DNA from: Pseudomonadota bacterium
Lineage (GTDB): Bacteria; Pseudomonadota; Gammaproteobacteria; Burkholderiales; Burkholderiaceae_C
Direction of reading: 5' to 3'
Assembly: GCA_023390985.1 (NCBI GenBank)
Contig: JAEWBU010000254.1
Span: 1-6,671 of the forward strand
Length of the DNA: 6,671 bases
Each line of letters begins with the position of its first letter. Position 1 is the stretch's first letter. This document shows, piece after piece, positions 1 through 4,939 of this stretch. The notes under the pieces were generated by a model. That model was not told the origin of the DNA. It worked only from the letters and a program-made list of their open reading frames with translations, and made no database searches. Position numbers and translations under genes: made by a program.

Positions 1-505
1 GGTGCGAGGTGGAGCCGTTGCCCTGCGATGCGTACGTCACCTTGCCCGGATTGGCCTTCAGGTAGGCCAGGAACTCCTGCAGGTTCCTGGCCTGCACCTT
101 GGTGCTGACCGCCAGCACGTTGGGCACGGTGGCCAGCACGGTGACCGGCACCCACTTGGTGGGATCGAACTGCAGCGACTTGTAGAGGTGCTGGTTGATC
201 GCGATCGGGCCGGGCGGCGACACCAGGTAGGTGGTGCCGTCGGCCTCGGAGCGCGCCACTTCGGCGGCGCCGATGTTGCCGCCCGCGCCGGATTTGTTCT
301 CCACCACGATGCCGGCGGGGAAGGCGCCGCGGATCTTCTCGGCCACCAGGCGCGGCAGCACGTCGGCGGTGCCGCCGGCGGGGAAGGGCACGATCAGGCG
401 GACGGGCTTGGCCGGCTGCTGCGCCAGCACGGGTCCGAAGGCCGGCGCGAGGGCGCCGCCGGCGGCGAGCGCGAGCGCCTGCCGGCGCGTGAAGCGTTGG
501 GTCAT
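1..505 (-). CDS. Bug-family (TctC-like) tripartite tricarboxylate transporter substrate-binding protein, C-terminus cut by window edge
   Basis: Periplasmic solute-binding protein of the Bug family, which captures small carboxylates or related organic compounds, sometimes for a TctAB membrane partner. About 168 N-terminal residues of a protein usually near 320-330 aa are present. Seen: an export signal with twin arginines (FTRRQALALAAGGALAPAFG, ending near VLAQQ), then the family's first strand and loop VRLIVPFPAGGTADVLPRLVAEK, ENKSGAGGNIGAAEVARSEADGTT around residues 65-90, and near the cut KANPGKVTYASQGNGSTSH, the typical GK-x-TYAS-x-GNGS motif. Two in-frame ATGs exist, at 505 and 511. AGGAG (complement of 516-520) lies 10 bases from the first and 4 from the second, so 505 is preferred weakly. 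It is divergent from an IclR regulator that probably controls it. The ligand cannot be told from sequence, and no TctA or TctB gene is in the window. Confidence 0.93.
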   Translation of the reverse strand, partial: MTQRFTRRQALALAAGGALAPAFGPVLAQQPAKPVRLIVPFPAGGTADVLPRLVAEKIRGAFPAGIVVENKSGAGGNIGAAEVARSEADGTTYLVSPPGPIAINQHLYKSLQFDPTKWVPVTVLATVPNVLAVSTKVQARNLQEFLAYLKANPGKVTYASQGNGSTSH

Positions 506-511
506 GGACAT

Positions 512-593
512 CTGTCTCCTGTGGAAGTGCGGCCCCTGGGGGAATCGGGCAGTTTCGGCCGACGGGCGCCTGCGTCCAAGCGAAAATTGCGCG
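512..593. promoter_or_regulatory. divergent intergenic region between Bug receptor and IclR regulator
   Basis: This short gap must carry the promoters of both divergent genes and is the natural place for an IclR operator. An 8-bp perfect palindrome TCGGCCGA lies at 555-562, and a CCCCTGGGG-like dyad sits around 534-542. Neither is a recognised IclR-family site, and no convincing -35/-10 pair is visible in either direction. The regulatory role is inferred from layout; the palindromes are weak evidence in DNA this GC-rich. Confidence 0.45.
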
Positions 594-1382
594 ATGCGCA
601 CAAATGCCCCGGCCGCCGCCCCGGAAGACAAGAGCTTCGTCACGGCCCTGCAGAAGGGCCTGGACGTGCTGACCTGCTTCAGCCGCCAGGCCACGCGCCT
701 GACGCTGACCGAGGTGGCGCGACTGACCGGCAGCACGCCGGCCTCGGCCCGGCGCTCCCTGCACACGCTGCAGGCGCTGGGCTACCTGGACACCGACGGC
801 AAGCGGTTCTGGGTGGCGCCGCGCACGTTGCTGCTGGCGCATTCGTACCTGGCCTCGCGTCCCATCCCGCAGCTGGCCCAGCCGCTGCTGGACGCGCTGG
901 CCGAACGCACGCGGCAGTCGGCCACCTTCGGCACGCTGCTGGGCGACGACGCGCTGATCGTGGCCCGCTCGACGGCGCGCCGCAGCCTCTCCACCGGCCT
1001 GGCGATCGGCTCGCGCCTGCCGGGCTACTGCTCGGCGCTGGGCCGCGTGCTGCTGGCCAGCCTGCCGCCGGACGAGTCGCGCCGCCGCATCGAGGCGATG
1101 CCGAAACCGCCGCTGACCGAACGCACGATCTGGCGCACGCGCGAGGTGATCGCGCTGGTCGAGCGCTGCCGCGCCGAGGGCTGGACCGGGAGCGACGGCG
1201 AACTCGAGGTCGGCGTGCGCTCGCTGGCCGTCCCCGCGTTCGACCGCGAAGGCCGCACGGTCGGCGCCATCAGCATGGCGGTGCGCGCCGAGCGCATGAC
1301 CATGGCGGAGTTCCGCGAGGCGATGCTGCCGGTGCTGCAGCGGGCGCGGGATTCGCTGGCCCAGCGGTTGCCGCGCGAATAG
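594..1382 (+). CDS. IclR-family transcriptional regulator (PcaR/PobR-like subgroup)
   Basis: DNA-binding regulator of 262 aa, the usual size for IclR proteins. An N-terminal winged helix-turn-helix spans about residues 14-78: FVTALQKGLDVLTCFS, then LTLTEVARLTGSTPASARRS for the HTH and LHTLQALGYLDTDGKRFWV for the wing. The C-terminal effector domain (about 92-255) has the family marks SRLPGYCSALGRVLLASLPPDE and DGELEVGVRSLAVPAFDREG near 201-220. The LTxTEVARLTG and xARRSLxTLxxLGY wording is closest to regulators such as PcaR, PcaU and PobR, which respond to aromatic-pathway compounds, but the effector here is unknown. The ATG at 594 was chosen because the HTH starts just after it; no Shine-Dalgarno sequence precedes it, and the frame stays open upstream without family similarity. 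It is divergent from the Bug receptor gene, so control of that gene and of itself is likely. Confidence 0.93.
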   Translation: MRTNAPAAAPEDKSFVTALQKGLDVLTCFSRQATRLTLTEVARLTGSTPASARRSLHTLQALGYLDTDGKRFWVAPRTLLLAHSYLASRPIPQLAQPLLDALAERTRQSATFGTLLGDDALIVARSTARRSLSTGLAIGSRLPGYCSALGRVLLASLPPDESRRRIEAMPKPPLTERTIWRTREVIALVERCRAEGWTGSDGELEVGVRSLAVPAFDREGRTVGAISMAVRAERMTMAEFREAMLPVLQRARDSLAQRLPRE

Positions 1383-1383
1383 C

Positions 1384-1468
1384 CGTCATTCCCGCGAAGG
1401 CGGGAATCCAGTGCTTCCGCCTTTTCGACCCAGGGAAGCACTGGATCCCCGCCTCCGCGGGGATGACG
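1384..1468. repeat. two-module palindromic intergenic repeat (dRS3-like / REP-like), possible bidirectional terminator
   Basis: Two 35-bp arms, 1384-1418 and 1434-1468, are inverted copies of each other separated by 15 bp. They match at 32 of 35 positions. Each arm contains its own hairpin: ATTCCCGC-GAAG-GCGGGAAT at 1388-1407 and ATCCCCGC-CTCC-GCGGGGAT at 1445-1464, both with perfect 8-bp stems. The left module fits the ATTCCC-N8-GGGAAT pattern of dRS3 repeats known in Neisseria; close relatives of this GTCATTCCCGCG...GGGAATCC unit are common in intergenic DNA of beta- and gammaproteobacteria. It starts one base after the regulator stop codon at 1380-1382, so it may also end that transcript, although there is no classic U-tract. 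Confidence 0.88.
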
Positions 1469-1562
1469 AGGTCGGGGTAGTCCATCGCCTACGTCCTCTG
1501 CCTCCGCCATCCACTCCCCACCCGCCACGCATCGGCCTACACCCGAAGGCAAGCCAGCGAGA

Positions 1563-1568
1563 AAGGAG
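1563..1568 (+). promoter_or_regulatory. strong ribosome binding site of the stress-protein gene
   Basis: AAGGAG lies 6 bases before the ATG at 1575, an ideal Shine-Dalgarno spacing. It fixes the start and stands out because the IclR, aminotransferase and psuG genes have no such site. Confidence 0.85.
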
Positions 1569-1574
1569 TACCTC

Positions 1575-2213
1575 ATGCACACCGCCATCTGCTCTTTCGA
1601 ACACCGTGACATCGCGTTGCGCGCCCGCACCCGGTTGATCGAGTCCGGCTTCGCCGAGCAGGACATCCACCTGCAGCACCGCGGCCCGACCGACTCCGAC
1701 GCGATGGGCGAGGACCCGCGCGCCTGGGAGGGCACCGACCGCGAGATCGCCGCCAGCCGGGACATGGTGGACAAGGTGGCCGGGTTCTTCGTCCACCTGT
1801 TCGGCGCCGACCGCAATCCGCGGGAACACGAGGTCTACGAGACGGCCGTGGACCGCGGCTTCACCGTCGTGGTGGTCGACACCGAGGACGAGGCCGAAGC
1901 CGCGCGGGCCCGCGCGCTGCTGCACGACCTGCAGGCCGCGGACCTGAACGTCATCCACCGCCCGGACCAGCGGCGCGTGCACGAGATCGTGGGCGAGCGG
2001 ATGCCGCACCGCTCGGGCGGCCTGGGCGGCAGCTACCAGGATCGCAGCAGCGCTTTCGACACCGAGTCGCGCACCTCGGCCGAGCGCGAGCGGGCGATGG
2101 CCGCGCGAGGAGCGGCGGACAAGGCGCAGGCGCCTTCCTCGCCGCGCAGCGAGGACACCGACCTCGACAAGGTCGGGCTGCGCTACGCCGACAAGGACAA
2201 GCCGGGCAGCTGA
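1575..2213 (+). CDS. small soluble protein with a general-stress-protein-17M/YflT-like domain and charged tail
   Basis: Protein of 212 aa with no signal peptide or membrane segment. Residues 1-33 (MHTAICSFEHRDIALRARTR, LIESGFAEQDIHL) and 82-128 (HEVYETAVDRGFTVVVVDTEDEAEAARARALL, ending in LNVI) form a split alpha/beta pattern. It resembles the YflT/general stress protein 17M-like domain, in which a beta strand and helix are followed by an acidic insert, a short G-FF-HLFG segment (70-77 here) and a second strand-helix pair. This domain is often found in stress-induced proteins of unknown biochemical role. From about residue 130 the sequence is highly charged and probably disordered (RERAMAARGAADKAQAPSSP, ending TDLDKVGLRYADKDKPGS). 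The start is firm because of AAGGAG six bases upstream. It stands alone between the palindromic repeat and the aminotransferase. The family call is from pattern memory and moderately sure; that it is a real gene is very likely. Confidence 0.85.
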   Translation: MHTAICSFEHRDIALRARTRLIESGFAEQDIHLQHRGPTDSDAMGEDPRAWEGTDREIAASRDMVDKVAGFFVHLFGADRNPREHEVYETAVDRGFTVVVVDTEDEAEAARARALLHDLQAADLNVIHRPDQRRVHEIVGERMPHRSGGLGGSYQDRSSAFDTESRTSAERERAMAARGAADKAQAPSSPRSEDTDLDKVGLRYADKDKPGS

Positions 2214-2256
2214 GCGCCGGGCCGCCGAGGTCGAGGGCCGGGGTCACGTTGGCGCC

Positions 2257-2262
2257 ACAATA
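2257..2262 (+). promoter_or_regulatory. possible -10 element ahead of the aminotransferase
   Basis: ACAATA, followed by AGG, is the only AT-rich hexamer in the 74-bp gap 2214-2287 and would place a transcription start near 2269, giving a leader of about 20 bases with no Shine-Dalgarno sequence. No good -35 hexamer is visible 16-18 bp upstream, so this is tentative. Confidence 0.3.
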
Positions 2263-2287
2263 AGGCGACCAACGACCCCGTCCTCCC

Positions 2288-3487
2288 ATGTCCCTGCCAT
2301 TCGCCTCCCGCCTCGACAACGTCGAAACCTCCGCCATCCGCGAGCTGTTCAAGCTGCTGGGCAAGCCCGGCATCATCTCCTTCGCGGGCGGCTTTCCCGA
2401 CAGCGCCATGTTCGACGTGGAGGGCCTGCGCGAGGCCAGCCAGAAGGCGCTGGCCGAGGAGCCGGGCGCCGCGCTGCAGTACGGCGCCACCGAGGGCTTC
2501 GATCCGCTGCGCGCGCAGCTGGCGGCCTTCGAGCAGCACAAGGGCGTGCAGGGCCTGGAGCCGAACCAGCTGATCGTCACCACCGGCAGCCAGCAGGCGC
2601 TGGACCTGATCGGCAAGACGATGATCGATCCGGGCAGCAAGGTCATCGTCGAAGGCCCGACCTTCCTGGCCACCATCCAGTGCTTCCGCCTGTACGGTGC
2701 CGACCTGGTGTCCGCGCCGATCGACGCCGACGGCGTGCAGGTGGACAAGCTCGAGGCCCTCATCCGCGAGCACAAGCCGAAGTTCGTCTACCTGATCCCC
2801 ACCTTCGGCAACCCGAGCGGCGGGCTGCTCTCGCTGGAGCGGCGCCGCAAGGTGCTGGAGCTGGCCGTGAAGTACCAGACGCTGATCGTGGAAGACGATC
2901 CCTACGGCGACCTGTACTTCACCCCGCAACCGCCGCCGCCCTCGCTGCTGGCGCTCTCGAAGGAAGTGCCCGGCTCGCGCGACTGGCTGGCGCACTGCGG
3001 CAGCATGAGCAAGGTGCTCTCGCCCGGACTGCGCGTGGGCTGGCTGGTGGCGCCGCAGGAACTGCTGGCCAAGGCGACGATGTGCAAGCAGTTCAGCGAC
3101 GCGCACACCAGCACCTTCGCGCAGGCGACCGCGGCGCAGTACCTCAAGAGCGGCCGCATGCCCGACACGCTCAAGCGCGTGCGGCAGGTGTATGCCGAGC
3201 GCGCCCAGGCGATGGGCGACGCGCTCAGGAGCGAACTGGGCGACGCCATCGAGTTCACGCAGCCGCAGGGCGGCCTGTTCTTCTGGGCGCGGCTCACGGG
3301 CCAGGGCGGCAGGATCAGCGACGCGGGCGAGTTCGCGAAGCGTGCGATCGAGAAGGGCGTGGCGTTCGTTCCGGGGGCGCCGTTCTTCGCGAAGGAGCCG
3401 GATCGGAGTTCGCTGCGGTTGTCGTTCGCGACGGCGGATGTGGCCAAGATCCGCGAAGGCGTGGCCCGCCTCGGCTCGGCGCTGTAA
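2288..3487 (+). CDS. PLP-dependent aminotransferase, class I/II (2-aminoadipate/aromatic aminotransferase-like)
   Basis: Cytosolic fold-type-I aminotransferase of 399 aa, full length for the stand-alone group related to LysN, kynurenine/2-aminoadipate and ARO8-like enzymes. Visible marks: IISFAGGFPDSAMFD near 29-43 (substrate-side glycine pair), LQYGATEGFDPLR at 63-75, TTGSQQALDL at 98-107 for the cofactor phosphate, PTFGNPSG at 171-178 with the conserved Asn175-Pro, EDDPYGDLY at 202-210 with the Asp and Tyr that contact the pyridine ring, and GSMSKVLSPGLRVGW at 238-252 carrying the Schiff-base Lys242. Arg377 in SSLRLSF should bind the substrate carboxylate. No GntR domain is fused, so it is an enzyme and not a MocR regulator. 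The substrate cannot be assigned. The ATG at 2288 follows a pyrimidine-rich stretch without a ribosome binding site. psuG follows 10 bp after the stop, which suggests cotranscription. Confidence 0.95.
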   Translation: MSLPFASRLDNVETSAIRELFKLLGKPGIISFAGGFPDSAMFDVEGLREASQKALAEEPGAALQYGATEGFDPLRAQLAAFEQHKGVQGLEPNQLIVTTGSQQALDLIGKTMIDPGSKVIVEGPTFLATIQCFRLYGADLVSAPIDADGVQVDKLEALIREHKPKFVYLIPTFGNPSGGLLSLERRRKVLELAVKYQTLIVEDDPYGDLYFTPQPPPPSLLALSKEVPGSRDWLAHCGSMSKVLSPGLRVGWLVAPQELLAKATMCKQFSDAHTSTFAQATAAQYLKSGRMPDTLKRVRQVYAERAQAMGDALRSELGDAIEFTQPQGGLFFWARLTGQGGRISDAGEFAKRAIEKGVAFVPGAPFFAKEPDRSSLRLSFATADVAKIREGVARLGSAL

Positions 3488-3497
3488 CGCTTGCCCC

Positions 3498-4451
3498 ATG
3501 CGCGCCGACGTCGCCCGTTCCTGGCTGGCGTTCAGCGCGCCGGTGGCCGCCGCGCAGGCGGCCGGCCGACCCGTCGTGGCGCTGGAGTCGACCATCATCG
3601 CCCACGGCATGCCGTACCCGGAGAACGTGCGGACGGCGCGCGAGGTCGAGGCGATCATCCGCGGGCTGGGCGCGGAGCCGGCGACGATCGCGGTGATCGG
3701 TGGGCGAATCCGCATCGGGCTTTCCGACGATGAACTCGAGCTGCTCGGCCGATCAGGCCAGGCGATGAAGGTGAGCCGGCGCGATCTGCCGGCGGTGCTG
3801 GCGAGTGGCGGGCTCGGCGCGACGACGGTGGCGGGCACGATGATCTGCGCGGCGCTGGCGGGGATCGAGGTCTTCGTCACCGGAGGGATTGGCGGCGTGC
3901 ATCGTGGGGCTTCGGAGTCGTTCGATATCTCCGCTGACCTGCAGGAGCTGGCGCGGACGTCGGTGGCGGTGGTCTGCGCGGGGGCGAAGTCGATCCTGGA
4001 TATCAGCCTCACGCTGGAATACCTGGAAACGCACGGCGTGCCCGTCATCAGCTGCGGGCAGGACAACTTCGCGGCGTTCTATACGCGGGACAGCGGGTTT
4101 CGCGCGGATTTCCGGTTGGACGAACCGGAGGCGCAGGCTCGGTTCATTCGGACGAAGCGGGACTTGGGGTTGGACGGCGGTGTGGTGGTGAGCACGCCGG
4201 TGCCGGAGGCGGCAGCGATGCCGCGCGAGGAGATCGATCGGATCACGGAGCAGGCGCTGGCGGAGGCTGAGGCGCAAGGCGTCACGGGGAAGGCGGTCAC
4301 GCCGTTCCTGCTTTCTCGCATCAAAGCATTGACGGGAGGCCGGAGCCTGGCGACCAACATCGCACTGGTGAAGCACAACGCGGAAGTCGGGGCGCGGTTG
4401 GCGGTGGCGCTGGCGGGGGTGGCGGCTCGTGGGGATCGTTCCGTTCCATGA
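3498..4451 (+). CDS. psuG: pseudouridine-5'-phosphate glycosidase
   Basis: PsuG reversibly splits pseudouridine 5'-phosphate into uracil and ribose 5-phosphate by breaking the C-C glycosidic bond, in pyrimidine and modified-RNA salvage. The 317-aa length fits the family. Motifs run in order: VVALESTIIAHGMPYPEN at 26-43 with Glu30 (E. coli Glu31), IAVIGGRIRIGL at 64-75, AMKVSRRDLP at 89-98 with Lys91, LASGGLGATTVAGTM at 101-115, VTGGIGGVHRG at 127-137, FDISADLQEL at 142-151 (region that holds the metal-binding Asp), and VCAGAKSILDI at 159-169 with Lys164, the likely catalytic lysine (E. coli Lys166). The tail has ALVKHNAEVGARLA, also typical. No Shine-Dalgarno sequence precedes the ATG, so coupling to the aminotransferase is plausible. 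The usual partner, pseudouridine kinase PsuK, is not seen nearby. Residue equivalences are from memory of the E. coli enzyme. Confidence 0.96.
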   Translation: MRADVARSWLAFSAPVAAAQAAGRPVVALESTIIAHGMPYPENVRTAREVEAIIRGLGAEPATIAVIGGRIRIGLSDDELELLGRSGQAMKVSRRDLPAVLASGGLGATTVAGTMICAALAGIEVFVTGGIGGVHRGASESFDISADLQELARTSVAVVCAGAKSILDISLTLEYLETHGVPVISCGQDNFAAFYTRDSGFRADFRLDEPEAQARFIRTKRDLGLDGGVVVSTPVPEAAAMPREEIDRITEQALAEAEAQGVTGKAVTPFLLSRIKALTGGRSLATNIALVKHNAEVGARLAVALAGVAARGDRSVP

Positions 4452-4939
4452 GGGCGGCGAGCGAAACCGGGAGCCGCGCGATCGACGCGATCGCCTTCTT
4501 TGAAGCCTTCAAGGGAGCGGTCGTCCTCGTGGTGGCGTCCGGCATGACGCTCCTGATCCACAAGGACCTCCACGCCCTCGCCGAGCGCCTCGTCGCCCAC
4601 ACGCACCTGAACCCGGCCTCGCGCTACCCGCACATCTTCCTGGACGCGGTCGACCACCTGCAGAACACGCACTTGTCGATGCTCGCACTGGGCGCCGCCG
4701 CCTACTCCGCGCTGCGCTTCCTCGAGGCCTACGGCCTGTTCCGACGGGCGGCGTGGGCGGAGATGCTGGCCGCGCTCAGCGGGGCGATCTACGTGCCGTT
4801 CGAGATCGCCAACCTGCTGCGGCATTTCACGTGGCTCAGCGCGGGCGCGCTGGTGCTCAACGTTCTGGTCGTGCTGATCATGGTTGCGGCTCTGGTGCGT
4901 CGCCGGCGATCCGCGCCTCAGACATCGAAATACAACTGA
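4448..4939 (+). CDS. DUF2127 family integral membrane protein
   Basis: Small inner-membrane protein of 163 aa, recognised as DUF2127 from its pattern: an opening helix FFEAFKGAVVLVVASGMTLL (17-36), the short motif HKDLHALAERLVAHTHLNP (38-56), a second helix LSMLALGAAAYSALRFLEAYGL (76-97), then WAEMLAALSGAIYVPFEIANLL (103-124) with the conserved aromatic and Pro-x-Glu, and a last helix LSAGALVLNVLVVLIMVAALV (130-150). It closes with an RRRR stretch, suggesting a cytoplasmic C-terminus by the positive-inside rule. The function of the family is unknown. The ATG overlaps the psuG stop as ATGA, so it is likely translated by coupling with psuG. Its end overlaps the end of the convergent glutamine synthetase gene by 22 bp. 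Confidence 0.92.
   Translation: MRAASETGSRAIDAIAFFEAFKGAVVLVVASGMTLLIHKDLHALAERLVAHTHLNPASRYPHIFLDAVDHLQNTHLSMLALGAAAYSALRFLEAYGLFRRAAWAEMLAALSGAIYVPFEIANLLRHFTWLSAGALVLNVLVVLIMVAALVRRRRSAPQTSKYN

Noticed and set aside
231..593. Upstream extension of the IclR frame back to an ATG at 231
   Set aside because: The added part runs antisense through the Bug receptor gene and has no similarity to IclR proteins; the HTH domain begins just after the ATG at 594.
1270..1485. Short frames reading VIPAEAGIQCF and WIPAFAGMT through the palindromic repeat
   Set aside because: These peptides are the well-known spurious translation of this intergenic repeat type, not real proteins.
2183..4066. A 627-codon open frame on the minus strand opposite the aminotransferase and psuG
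   Set aside because: It is antisense to two genes with complete family motifs, is rich in Arg, Ala, His and Gln repeats and has no recognisable domain. Long antisense frames are normal in DNA this GC-rich.
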